Assembly (NCBI RefSeq): GCF_024160105.1
Contig: NZ_JAMFTQ010000012.1
Span: 1 to 52,960 of the forward strand
Direction of reading: 5' to 3'
DNA: 52,960 nt
Origin: Corynebacterium stercoris
GTDB taxonomy: Bacteria; Actinomycetota; Actinomycetes; Mycobacteriales; Mycobacteriaceae
A program made the translations under genes and the position numbers. Positions 28,779 to 39,124 of this stretch are shown in pieces. Within the stretch, counting starts at the first letter, position 1, and each line of letters starts with the position of its first letter. Under the pieces are notes generated by a model. The model searched no databases and was not told the DNA's origin. It saw nothing but the letters and a program-made list of their open reading frames with translations.

Positions 28779-28982
28779 CTAGCGCTCCAGCCACTCCGAG
28801 CGGAGCAGGCCGTGGCGCGAGCAGCACGCCTCCCACGCCATCGGGCTGATTTTCACCACCATGCGGCGCTCGCAGATCGGGCAGATCCGTGGCGCGTCGT
28901 AGGGGCGGGCCGGGTTGATTGGCCAGGCGATCTCGCCGCTGAGGACGGCGTCGGCAAGCTCTGTCGAGTCTGGAACCCGCAT
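28779..28982 (-). CDS. bsaP: biotin synthase auxiliary protein
   Basis: 67 aa. Four cysteines in the pattern CPIC (34-37) and CC-x-x-HG (53-58) match the BsaP family, small proteins found beside bioB in actinobacteria and reported to support biotin synthase, probably through Fe-S chemistry. The ATG overlaps the bioB stop (TAATG), giving tight translational coupling. Typical length is 65-80 aa, so it is complete. Confidence 0.85.
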   Translation of the reverse strand: MRVPDSTELADAVLSGEIAWPINPARPYDAPRICPICERRMVVKISPMAWEACCSRHGLLRSEWLER

Positions 28983-30064
28983 TAGAGGGACTTGAGGGTG
29001 TCGTAGAGCGCGCCGTGGCCGGAGTTCTGCTTCTGGCCCACCGGGGTGATGGTGAGGTTCAGGTTGGAATCCATCACGCGGTCAACTGCCTCGCGGTCCT
29101 TCTCCATCGGGCGGCCGAACGTAGTCAGGTAGTTGCCGCCGATGATGGCGTTGGCGCCGCCGAGGAGGCCGGCTTCGGTGCCGTCGTCGCCAAGCGCGAG
29201 CTCCGTGCCACCGGCAAAGCGCAGCTGGGTCGACGGCATGGCCAGGCGGAATGCGGCCACTGCGCGCAGCGCTTCGCCCTGCGGAACCAGCGGACGGTCC
29301 GCGAACGGGGTGCCCGGGCGCGGGTCGAGGAAGTTCATCGGCACCTCGTGCGGCGTGATCTCTGCGAGCTGCGCGGCGAACTCGGCGCGCTGCTCAATCG
29401 TCTCGCCGAGACCGATGATGCCGCCGCAGCAGGTCTCCATGCCTTCTGCCAGCACGTGCTCGAGCGTGTCCTTGCGCTCCTGCCAGGTGTGGGTGGTGAC
29501 AACGTTGGGGAAGAAACTCTTCGCGGTTTCGAAGTTGTGGTTGTAGCGCATCACGCCCATCTGGGCGAGGCGGTGGGCCTGTTCGCGGGTGAGGATGCCC
29601 AGCGACGCGGAGATGGAAATGTCCACCTCGTCGGTGATCGCGGTGACGGCTTCGGCGACCTGGTCCAGCAGCTCGTCGGTCGGACCCTTCACGGCGGCGA
29701 CGATGCAGAACTCGCTCGCGCCCATCTTCTCGGACTGCTTGGCAGCCTCCACCAGTTCGGCGATGTTTAGGGTCACGGCGCGCACCGGCGATTCGAAGAG
29801 GCCGGACTGGGAGCAGAAGCTGCAGTCTTCCGGGCAGCCGCCGGTTTTCAGCGAGATGATGCCCTCGAGGGAGACATCCACGCCGCAGTGCTTGATGCGC
29901 ACCTGGTGGGCGAGGTCGAGCAGCTCCTGGAGGCGCTCATCCTCGATCTGCAGGACCTGCAGGATTTCGTCCTGGGTCAGGCCCTCGCCGCGCTCGAGGC
30001 ACTTTTCGCGCGCGATGTCGAGGATGTCTTTGGTTTCGGTCTGGGGGGCGGTGGTCGCGGTCAT
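28982..30064 (-). CDS. bioB: biotin synthase
   Basis: 360 aa from ATG 30064 ([16 protein letters not shown]). The open frame continues upstream into the CRISPR array but has no meaning there. Radical-SAM cluster CxxxCxxC at Cys77, Cys81, Cys84 ([10 protein letters not shown]). Other family segments: [29 protein letters not shown] and [10 protein letters not shown]. It inserts sulfur into dethiobiotin. There is no ribosome site; TACACT ends 8 bases before the ATG, so probably leaderless, and a BioQ-type operator overlaps the promoter. First gene of bioB-bsaP. Biotin made here would serve the two biotin enzymes in the window (AccBC, Pyc). Confidence 0.96.
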   Translation of the reverse strand: MTATTAPQTETKDILDIAREKCLERGEGLTQDEILQVLQIEDERLQELLDLAHQVRIKHCGVDVSLEGIISLKTGGCPEDCSFCSQSGLFESPVRAVTLNIAELVEAAKQSEKMGASEFCIVAAVKGPTDELLDQVAEAVTAITDEVDISISASLGILTREQAHRLAQMGVMRYNHNFETAKSFFPNVVTTHTWQERKDTLEHVLAEGMETCCGGIIGLGETIEQRAEFAAQLAEITPHEVPMNFLDPRPGTPFADRPLVPQGEALRAVAAFRLAMPSTQLRFAGGTELALGDDGTEAGLLGGANAIIGGNYLTTFGRPMEKDREAVDRVMDSNLNLTITPVGQKQNSGHGALYDTLKSL

Positions 30065-30072
30065 GCCCGTTG

Positions 30073-30101
30073 AGTGTAGCGGGTGAATTGAACGGTGTTC
30101 A
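30073..30101 (-). promoter_or_regulatory. bioB promoter with BioQ-type operator
   Basis: A perfect 13-bp palindrome TGAAC-GGT-GTTCA (30089-30101) matches the TGAAC-N3-GTT(C/A) box of the TetR-type biotin repressor BioQ of Corynebacterium. It lies 10 bp upstream of the likely -10 TACACT (minus strand, 30078-30073), so a bound repressor would block RNA polymerase. Confidence 0.75.
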
Positions 30102-30177
30102 GGGATTGGAATGAATTGGGAGCTTAAACGGGACGAACTGCCAACATCGCAGGCTCTATGGTTTTCACAGCTTGGCC

Positions 30178-30201
30178 AATCATTGAGCATGCTCAATGAT
30201 T
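30178..30201. repeat. 24-bp perfect palindrome between bioB and the CRISPR array
   Basis: The half-site AATCATTGAGCA is followed immediately by its exact reverse complement, with no spacer. The surrounding 30102-30360 has no gene. It could be an operator for an unknown dimeric regulator, or a stop structure for the pre-crRNA, which would otherwise run into bioB on the same strand; no T run follows it. Confidence 0.6.
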
Positions 30202-30360
30202 CCCTCTCTCCGGGTATTAGGCCCAATGTTCCCTTTGTTCTTTGCAAAGACGGATCATAGTGGGCGCTTGCTTCTGGGAGACTCTTGAACCGATCCGCGC
30301 TGGTGCGAGTTGGCTGATAGGCAGAGGCCCGAGCAACACGAAGCGGACCAACTGCGACGG

Positions 30361-33300
30361 AGCTCATCCCCGCAAGCGCGGGGAGCACGACGGGTTCACG
30401 GCCAACGGCGGCGGGTTCGGGGGCTCATCCCCGCTAGCGCGGAGAGCACAGCGGGTACTCGACAGCAGACTGCGGGTTCCAGGGCTCATCCCCGCTAGCG
30501 CGGGGAGCACATGCGGGAGTCGCTGAGGGTGACGGACTTCGCGGGCTCATCCCCGCTAGCGCGGGGAGCACTCTGCCACCGCGTCAACCGCGATTCGGTT
30601 CAAGGGCTCATCCCCGCTAGCGCGGGGAGCACACCCGGCAACCCCGCGGTCTGCGCGACGGCAACGGCTCATCCCCGCTAGCGCGGGGAGCACTGGGGTT
30701 AGCCGAGGTGGAGCCAGTGGCCGGTGGGCTCATCCCCGCTAGCGCGGGGAGCACACGCCAACGGCGAGAAGGAGCGCGCCGACGGCCGGCTCATCCCCGC
30801 TAGCGCGGGGAGGACTCCTTAAGCTCCTTGCGCAGCAGGGTGATTTGCGGCTCATCCCCGCTAGCGCGGGGAGCACACCGAGGAGGATGTGGACGTCACG
30901 GGCGACTGGGGCTCATCCCCGCTAGCGCGGGGAGCACATCCGATCCTGGCGGGCATCCAACTGCTTCTGGGGCTCATCCCCGCTAGCGCGGGGAGCACAA
31001 CGTGATCAGCTCGGCCATGCGGGCGGCGGGCGGCGGTGGGCTCATCCCCGCTAGCGCGGGGAGCACCACAAGCCCAGGCGCAATACAACGTCGGTCTGGG
31101 GCTCATCCCCGCTAGCGCGGGGAGCACATGGTGGGCTACCCGATGACCTGGCGCGCGAACGGCTCATCCCCGCTAGCGCGGGGAGCACACGTACCTCGTT
31201 AGCCGCTTCGGTGTAAACATCGGCTCATCCCCGCTAGCGCGGGGAGCACCCGCCGGAGCAGCGGGAGTTGGTGGAGGAAGTGGGCTCATCCCCGCTAGCG
31301 CGGGGAGCACCTACCCGCATGGCGCGAGGGTGGAGCAGTAGTCGGCTCATCCCCGCTAGCGCGGGGAGCACGGCGTGTGTGGAAAGACCGGGGCGACTGG
31401 ATTGGGCTCATCCCCGCTAGCGCGGGGAGCACTCCTGCGGGTCCGTGTCGCGCTTCTCCCACACCGGCTCATCCCCGCTAGCGCGGGGAGCACCCCGCGC
31501 TGGGGCACAATCCACAAGGGGACGGACGGCTCATCCGCGCTAGCGCGGGGAGCACGTCACGGCCCTTACCAGCTTGCCGCCCTTGCCCGGCTCATCCCCG
31601 CTAGCGCGGGGAGCACGGCGATGGCAGAGCCAGGTCAACCTCGTAACCGGGCTCATCCCCGCTAGCGCGGGGAGCACCAAGTGGTGGGGGTTGTCTGTGC
31701 TTTCTGCACGGGCTCATCCCCGCTAGCGCGGGGAGCACGAACAAGAAGTACCAGTCTGACCCGCAGGCCATGGGCTCATCCCCGCTAGCGCGGGGAGCAC
31801 TGGCCGCAGCCCTGCTCGTGGATTTTCCCGCCGGGCTCATCCCCGCTATCCCCGCTAGCGCGGGGAGCACTATTGCGACGGGTCGGAACGCGCCCGGTGG
31901 GAGGGCTCATCCCCGCTAGCGCGGGGAGCACCTCTGCTGCCCAAAGGGTGCCGTATCGACACGGGGCTCATCCCCGCTAGCGCGGGGAGCACTCATTAGC
32001 AATGAGGCCGAACTTGCCGTCCTTGGGCTCATCCCCGCTAGCGCGGGGAGCACTCTGCAGAGTCAGAGGTGTCCTCGGCTAGGCCGGGCTCATCCCCGCT
32101 AGCGCGGGGAGCACTATGCGTCGACACTGTTGACGGCTGGTGTCCCGGGCTCATCCCCGCTAGCGCGGGGAGCACGAACGGCACCGCCGATTCGGTGTCC
32201 GAGCTGGGGGCTCATCCCCGCTAGCGCGGGGAGCACTTCACGCCTGGCCGTGCCGGTTGCAAGATTGAGGGCTCATCCCCGCTAGCGCGGGGAGCACTGC
32301 TACTTCAGTCATTAGTGGTCTCCTTCGAGGGGCTCATCCCCGCTAGCGCGGGGAGCACGCGCTGCACCGCCCCGCCCCACCCGTCACCCCGGGCTCATCC
32401 CCGCTAGCGCGGGGAGCACTTCGCCCTGGGGGCCTTTAATGTTGCCTGTTACGGCTCATCCCCGCTAGCGCGGGGAGCACGTGAGCCGTTCTTCCGCGCC
32501 GATGGCACCCCGAGGCTCATCCCCGCTAGCGCGGGGAGCACTGTGTCGTCGTCCGGGTCGGGGTCGGTGGGTGGGGCTCATCCCCGCTAGCGCGGGGAGC
32601 ACTGCCTGCGTGGACTCCCACGCCGCCTTTACCCCGGCTCATCCCCGCTAGCGCGGGGAGCACGAAGCGTCGGACCTCACTTCGATGTTCTTCGGGGGCT
32701 CATCCCCGCTAGCGCGGGGAGCACAAACAGGCCGAGAACGTCGTGGAGAACACCCACGGCTCATCCCCGCTAGCGCGGGGAGCGCACGAGGCCCAGCGGG
32801 TTGTTCTTCATCGCGGTGGGCTCATCCCCGCTAGCGCGGGGAGCACTACGGTGAGCGCAATCGTGTCGATGCGGCACCCGGCTCATCCCCGCTAGCGCGG
32901 GGAGCACATGTGACCACGCAGTGGGACATTCGGTTGCCGTGGCTCATCCCCGCTAGCGCGGGGAGCACGACGTGCGCGACGGAGTCATCTCCAGCCATGA
33001 CGGCTCATCCCCGCTAGCGCGGGGAGCACTGCAGACCACCGAAGACCTTGTCGACAACGAAGGGCTCATCCCCGCTAGCGCGGGGAGCACGGAGCTTCCG
33101 ATTCCGCGCCTGATCCGTGACGAGGCTCATCCCCGCTAGCGCGGGGAGCACTCCGTTGGGGACGCAACGACACCCGCGGGTCCTGGGCTCATCCCCGCTA
33201 GCGCGGGGAGCACACGCCGAGGCGTGGGACTCGTGGAAAGGGGAGGGGCTCATCCCCGCTAGCGCGGGGAGCACGGGTGAGTGTCCTTTGGTGGGGCGTG

Positions 33301-36300
33301 CGATCAGGGCTCATCCCCGCTAGCGCGGGGAGCACGAGGATCGGGCGCTTCGGAGCATGACTCGGGCGGGCTCATCCCCGCTAGCGCGGGGAGCACTTCT
33401 CCTCTGCGTGTTGGCGTTGCAGCGCCGTTGGCTCATCCCCGCTAGCGCGGGGAGCACGACTGGTACTGCCCCGTCGTCGGCGTCGGACCGGGCTCATCCC
33501 CGCTAGCGCGAGGAGCACCCCAGCGACTCCATGAAGTCGTCGTACTCGAACGGCTCATCCCCGCTAGCGCGGGGAGCACCCTATGGCCCCGCAGGACGGG
33601 GAGGTGGGCGTGGGCTCATCCCCGCTAGCGCGGGGAGCACACGGGTGAGCCGCTGGAGAAGCTCACGACCCAGGGCTCATCCCCGCTAGCGCGGGGAGCA
33701 CCAAGTGCGGGAGTGCTTCTTCATCTCCTCGTACGGCTCATCCCCGCTAGCGCGGGGAGCACATGCTGTTCGCGAGGTCGATGGCCTCCATGCTCGGCTC
33801 ATCCCCGCTAGCGCGGGGAGCACCAACTGACCCGCTTCGCCCCAGTCCACGGTGAAGGCTCATCCCCGCTAGCGCGGGGAGCACAGCCATTACCCACTGC
33901 CTCGAACCCGGCCCGGAGGCTCATCCCCGCTAGCGCGGGGAGCACCCATCCACCGCGGCTTTCTGCGTCGGCATGACGGGCTCATCCCCGCTAGCGCGGG
34001 GAGCACTGCTCCACGAGCGCAGTGAACTCCGGGCCGCCCGGCTCATCCCCGCTAGCGCGGGGAGCACTGCATGCCGTGGAAACCGCAGTATCCGGGCGAG
34101 GGCTCATCCCCGCTAGCGCGGGGAGCACCTGGTGGTTCATGTCGGTGTCCTCCCCCTGGGGGGCTCATCCCCGCTAGCGCGGGGAGCACCGGCGGCCACC
34201 CACCACCCACGGTGCACCGCGAGGCTCATCCCCGCTAGCGCGGGGAGCACTGTAGGTCTTGGTCATTTTGTGTTCCTTTCGTGGGCTCATCCCCGCTAGC
34301 GCGGGGAGCACCCACCCCTCGCTGCCGATACGATCACTAGCCATGGCTCATCCCCGCTAGCGCGGGGAGCACGCTACCGAGGCGGGTGCTGACGCGGTCC
34401 GCGACGGCTCATCCCCGCTAGCGCGGGGAGCACGCAAAGGCGCTCGGGCTGGCTACGGGTCTGGCGGGCTCGTCCCCGCTAGCGCGGGGAGCACTTACCG
34501 CCCCGGTATGGGCTCCGTTTCGGAAGCGGCTCATCCCCGCTAGCGCGGGGAGCACCAGGCGAAGGTGGCGCTCGGCGCTATCGGCGGCGGCTCATCCCCG
34601 CTAGCGCGGGGAGCACCCCGGCCGTCGGCGTAATCCAAGCCGGGGTGTAGGCTCATCCCCGCTAGCGCGGGGAGCACTGGATGTGAGTTACCCGCACCTG
34701 CGGCTCGCCCGGCTCATCCCCGCTAGCGCGGGGAGCACGGCTTGATGCCGAGCTCGGCGCGGTAGTAGACGGGCTCATCCCCGCTAGCGCGGGGAGCACA
34801 TGGCGTGCGGTCGCCTGGACTTGTGGGAGCGGGGCTCATCCCCGCTAGCGCGGGGAGCACTGCTCTGCAGTGGCTAGATCTAGCGCTGCGGCCGGCTCAT
34901 CCCCGCTAGCGCGGGGAGCACCCCACCAGCACAGCACCGACGAACTTCGCCAGGGGCTCATCCCCGCTAGCGCGGGGAGCACTTGAAGCGCTGCATGACG
35001 TTCGCTGCTGTCTCGGGCTCATCCCCGCTAGCGCGGGGAGCACGCCCCGTAGTCGTAGCCGTACTCGTCCACCTTGGGCTCATCCCCGCTAGCGCGGGGA
35101 GCACGGGAGGACGTGACCGCCGATCTGGTGAAGCCGGGGCTCATCCCCGCTAGCGCGGGGAGCACCGTAGGGGACACCCCACCACCTGCGGGCGCAGGGG
35201 CTCATCCCCGCTAGCGCGGGGAGCACCATGTTTGGGCTGGTCACCCCCGCCCCTCCCAGGGCTCATCCCCGCTAGCGCGGGGAGCACGTTGGGGTTGATG
35301 TAGCCGATGCGCTGGCCCTCGGCTCATCCCCGCTAGCGCGGGGAGCACTAGTTCTTGACCTGGTCGCCCAGAGCCATGTTGGGCTCATCCCCGCTAGCGC
35401 GGGGAGCACTTTAAGGGCGAGTTCACTGGCGGGGCGACGCTGGGCTCATCCCCGCTAGCGCGGGGAGCACAGGGTGAACCCGGCCCGCAGGGTGAGCCGG
35501 GCGTTAAGGGCTCATCCCCGCTAGCGCGGGGAGCACATCATCTTCGAGTACGAGCACATCGAGAAGACCGGCTCATCCCCGCTAGCGCGGGGAGCACAAT
35601 CACGCGCAGGCGCGCCCGGCACCCGGCCGGGGCTCATCCCCGCTAGCGCGGGGAGCACGTGACTAGCCACACGGAACGCGCCCTGGCCGGGGGCTCATCC
35701 CCGCTAGCGCGGGGAGCACTAGCGTCGCGGGAGAGCGTGGGCGGAAAAAGGAGGCTCATCCCCGCTAGCGCGGGGAGCACTATCGAGGTGGTTCCTGATC
35801 TGCCGCACGGTTCGGCTCATCCCCGCTAGCGCGGGGAGCACGGCCAGGCGTGCGGTGCGGTCGTCACGGGTAGGGGCTCATCCCCGCTAGCGCGGGGAGC
35901 ACATTTTCACCGAATGAAACAGTTGGTTCGCAAGGGGCTCATCCCCGCTAGCGCGGGGAGCACTCCGACAAGGGGCTGCTGCTGATCCTCGGAACCGGCT
36001 CATCCCCGCTAGCGCGGGGAGCACTTTCCGGGCAGTCATTCTCCGCGGTCTGGGTGGGGCTCATCCCCGCTAGCGCGGGGAGCACAGTTGCTTGAGCAGC
36101 GGCACCGCGAGGGCAACGGGCTCATCCCCGCTAGCGCGGGGAGCACTCAAGCGTGCGAAGCAAGCGGAAGCGCAGGCTGGGCTCATCCCCGCTAGCGCGG
36201 GGAGCACGATCTCCGGCTCGGGCAGCTCCGGCTCGGTCGGGGCTCATCCCCGCTAGCGCGGGGAGCACCCGTCCCGCAGCGACGAGCACCCCCAAAACGC

Positions 36301-37732
36301 CGGCTCATCCCCGCTAGCGCGGGGAGCACGCGGCACACCGATCTTGGCGTTGATCTGCCTCGGGCTCATCCCCGCTAGCGCGGGGAGCACCTCGGCGATC
36401 TGGGGCTGAAGCACAGCGCCGAGGGCTCATCCCCGCTAGCGCGGGGAGCACTCGCGCGTGCACATGCATTCGCTGCGTCACTTCGGCTCATCCCCGCTAG
36501 CGCGGGGAGCACGCCAACCCAGCCCTGCAAAGTGTCGAGGCCCGAGGCTCATCCCCGCTAGCGCGGGGAGCACGCGGCACACCGATCTTGGCGTTGATCT
36601 GCCTCGGGCTCATCCCCGCTAGCGCGGGGAGCACGGACTTTCCTGTCCTTTCCTCCTGCACGGCACCGGCTCATCCCCGCTAGCGCGGGGAGCACTGAAC
36701 TGCTCGGCTTTGCGGACAGTGCCCGATCGGCTCATCCCCGCTAGCGCGGGGAGCACCGGTCGTGTCTCGCTACCTCGGGCACGAAAACAGGCTCATCCCC
36801 GCTAGCGCGGGGAGCACTTCCGGCTTCTTCTTCCAGCGCCAGCCACGCACGGCTCATCCCCGCTAGCGCGGGGAGCACCACCCAGTCCTGGTACTCCCAC
36901 CCGAGTGTCAGGGCTCATCCCCGCTAGCGCGGGGAGCACCGCTGGTCGCGCGAAGGGCACAATCGAGGTGCGGGCTCATCCCCGCTAGCGCGGGGAGCAC
37001 CCGCGGGCGAACATCTCGCGTTCTGCGCGCAGTGGCTCATCCCCGCTAGCGCGGGGAGCACAAGACGTTCCTGCCGTACTCAGGCCTGCCCAGGGGCTCA
37101 TCCCCGCTAGCGCGGGGAGCACTCCCTGTCGTGGACGTGCTGGCTGATCTTGCCGGGCTCATCCCCGCTAGCGCGGGGAGCACTTGGACGTGTCAACATG
37201 GGGCACCGCCACCAAGGGCTCATCCCCGCTAGCGCGGGGAGCACTCGGAGCCAACACCGATCGAGTCGCGGGCGACGGGCTCATCCCCGCTAGCGCGGGG
37301 AGCACTCAAGCGTGCGAAGGAAGCGGAAGCGCAGGCTGGGCTCATCCCCGCTAGCGCGGGGAGCACTCTCGAACCCCGCGGTGAGGGCGATCTGCGCGGG
37401 GCTCATCCCCGCTAGCGCGGGGAGCACCGCAGCTCCCATGAACTAGGTGAACTGTGCGGGGGCTCATCCCCGCTAGCGCGGGGAGCACTCTACGGAGCAG
37501 CCAGCCCACTCCGCCGCCTGCGGCTCATCCCCGCTAGCGCGGGGAGCACGAAATTGTTGACGTTCTTCGCGCCCCGGGCCGCGGCTCATCCCCGCTAGCG
37601 CGGGGAGCACACCATTTTAGTGGCCTGACCTGCGGGTTTCCAGGGCTCATCCCCGCTAGCGCGGGGAGCACGTAGTCGGTCTTTTCGGTGTAGCCCTTGC
37701 CTGCGGCTCATCCCCGCTAGCGCGGGGAGCAC
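30361..37732 (-). CRISPR. type I-E CRISPR array, 121 repeats / 120 spacers
   Basis: 28-bp repeats spaced every 61 bp, counted one by one. Read on the minus strand the repeat begins GTGCTCCCCGCG and ends GCGGGGATGAGCC, the classic I-E form with stem CCCCGC/GCGGGG. Spacers are 33 nt, except 34 nt before the repeats at 31528, 31773 and 33186, 40 nt at 30999-31038 and 38 nt at 35471-35508. Variant repeats start at 30361, 30422, 30788, 31528, 31834 (9-nt insertion), 32758, 33491 and 34467. The most degenerate one, at 30361, marks the old end, so growth is at the cas2 end (37732) and transcription runs toward lower coordinates. Two spacers are identical (36330-36362, 36574-36606); another pair differs by one base (36147-36179, 37306-37338). 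Confidence 0.99.
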
Positions 37733-37844
37733 TCTCAGTGAGCAGCCCTTTTGCCAATCTAACACGGTCTAGAGATTCAACTTCTTGTCAGACGTAACTG
37801 TCGGGTTGAAGCCATTCCGATGGCACCTTGTCGCAGTTCAATGC
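37733..37844 (-). promoter_or_regulatory. CRISPR leader
   Basis: The 112 bp between the cas2 stop and the first repeat are AT-richer than the flanks and have no gene. On the minus strand TGTTAGAT (about 37757-37750) is a fair extended -10 about 20 bp before the first repeat. Position next to cas2 and the intact newest repeat identify it as leader and integration site. Confidence 0.75.
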
Positions 37845-38189
37845 TCAACGAGCCTCGTACGCTGCGCGTTGACGCCTTGCCTTGCTCCAACCCTTCCTGC
37901 GTTTGGCTTCCGAGGGCGGGTGCTTTCGCATCATCAGCGTAATCCCATCGAAATCGGTGGGCACCCAGCTATGCCGATGAGTCCGAAACTCCATTCCCTG
38001 CTCTGAATTGGATGAGTACACCAGTAGTGCGCGCCCGTCGTTGCACAGAGCTACTGTGCGATCCCATAGGAGATCACGTATTCGCGCACTCGGCGTTCCC
38101 ACAAAAACACCAGGGGTAACCTCTAGGAGCCACTTTGTTAGGTCACCCCTTAATCCAGCCGGGCAAGCTGTGACGACGAGGACGATCAC
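37845..38189 (-). CDS. cas2: CRISPR-associated protein Cas2e
   Basis: 114 aa from GTG 38189, which overlaps the cas1 stop (GTGA). The frame is open 20 codons upstream inside cas1 but has no homology there. Family features: VIVLVVTACPAGLRGDLTKWLLEVTPGVFVGTPSARIRDLLWD (ferredoxin-like fold, LRG and VGxxSxxIRDxLW). It has a basic C-terminal tail (SEAKRRKGWSKARRQRAAYEAR) about 20 residues longer than the E. coli protein. With Cas1 it forms the integrase that adds spacers at the leader next door. Confidence 0.95.
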   Translation of the reverse strand: MIVLVVTACPAGLRGDLTKWLLEVTPGVFVGTPSARIRDLLWDRTVALCNDGRALLVYSSNSEQGMEFRTHRHSWVPTDFDGITLMMRKHPPSEAKRRKGWSKARRQRAAYEAR

Positions 38190-39124
38190 TGTTTCAGCTC
38201 CTCTTCGGACCAGTTGACTCCGGCCGCAATCAGCTCGAGTTCGCTCCATAGGAATAGTTCTGCATCAGATGGCAAAACCTCGTCGTCAACCTCCATCACG
38301 TGCTTGATGTCTTTCACCATTCGAGGCATGAGCCGGGTGCTCACAACCGCGTCGCGAACCAGCCGTCTGACTTCATTAGAGGGTTGGCCGCAATTTGCAG
38401 CGACAGCATCAAACGCTGCGGGTATCGCAATCTCAGCCTTATAGAGGTCCGCGATGTCATACACAAAAGAACGGTCAGTTCCGGTGTGCACCACCCCAAG
38501 CGCGGGTACGAATCCGAGACCCGCAACAACAGCATGCGCTACCCCGTACAGCGCAGCGCTCGCTGCAGTCAGTGCTTGATTAATCGGGTTCGAGGATTCG
38601 AAGTCATTCGGGTCATAGCTTCTTCGATCCCAATACACACCGGTTCGTTGCGCTTCAGCTGCGTAAACGCGCTTCATCCTCGCACCCTCCCGGCCACGCA
38701 GCTGCGCCATCGAAAGACCCTCGAGATTCTCGCCGGGAAAACGCAACGCGTACATCCGCTTTGCACAATCCAAACGCTTTCTCTGGTGCGTCACTATCTC
38801 GGCCTGCTTTTCAGCGCATCGAGATGACTTCGCGGGCGGTCGGCCCTGAGCGTAAAAGCGCACACCGCGTTCCCCAACCCACACAACGCTTGCCCCAGCG
38901 TCGCCCAGCAGCGCCATTGCCGCGTAGGTAACGCGTGTGCCTGGCCCTAGCAGAAGCGCTGCCAGAGCGGTTGCGGGTACGTGGGCGGTGCCTCTGTTGT
39001 CCGTGATGGTCAGCGCATTGCCGTCCCGGTTTACCGTTGCTCGCTCGACGTAAAGAAATGAGATCCGGTCTTCTAAGCGCGAGAGAGCTAGTCGGGTAAC
39101 GGGGACTTCACTTGGAGTGCTCAC
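38186..39124 (-). CDS. cas1: CRISPR-associated integrase Cas1e
   Basis: 312 aa. Metal-binding catalytic residues are visible: Glu146 in GREGARMK, His213 in VVHTGT, and Asp223/Asp226 in FVYDIADLYK. GTG start 39124 overlaps the cas6e stop (GTGA); its own stop overlaps cas2. It inserts prespacers into the array as a Cas1-Cas2 complex. All key residues are intact, so acquisition should be possible, in line with the near-uniform repeats at the leader end. Confidence 0.97.
   Translation of the reverse strand: MSTPSEVPVTRLALSRLEDRISFLYVERATVNRDGNALTITDNRGTAHVPATALAALLLGPGTRVTYAAMALLGDAGASVVWVGERGVRFYAQGRPPAKSSRCAEKQAEIVTHQRKRLDCAKRMYALRFPGENLEGLSMAQLRGREGARMKRVYAAEAQRTGVYWDRRSYDPNDFESSNPINQALTAASAALYGVAHAVVAGLGFVPALGVVHTGTDRSFVYDIADLYKAEIAIPAAFDAVAANCGQPSNEVRRLVRDAVVSTRLMPRMVKDIKHVMEVDDEVLPSDAELFLWSELELIAAGVNWSEEELKQ

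Noticed and set aside
30065..30388. N-terminal extension of bioB through to the first CRISPR repeat (108 extra codons).
   Set aside because: It has no biotin synthase similarity, includes the BioQ box and promoter, and the family start MTATTAPQ fits ATG 30064.
30242..33323. Several open frames inside the CRISPR array, with repeated LPALAGMSP or LIPASAGST motifs.
   Set aside because: They are translations of the repeats, not genes.
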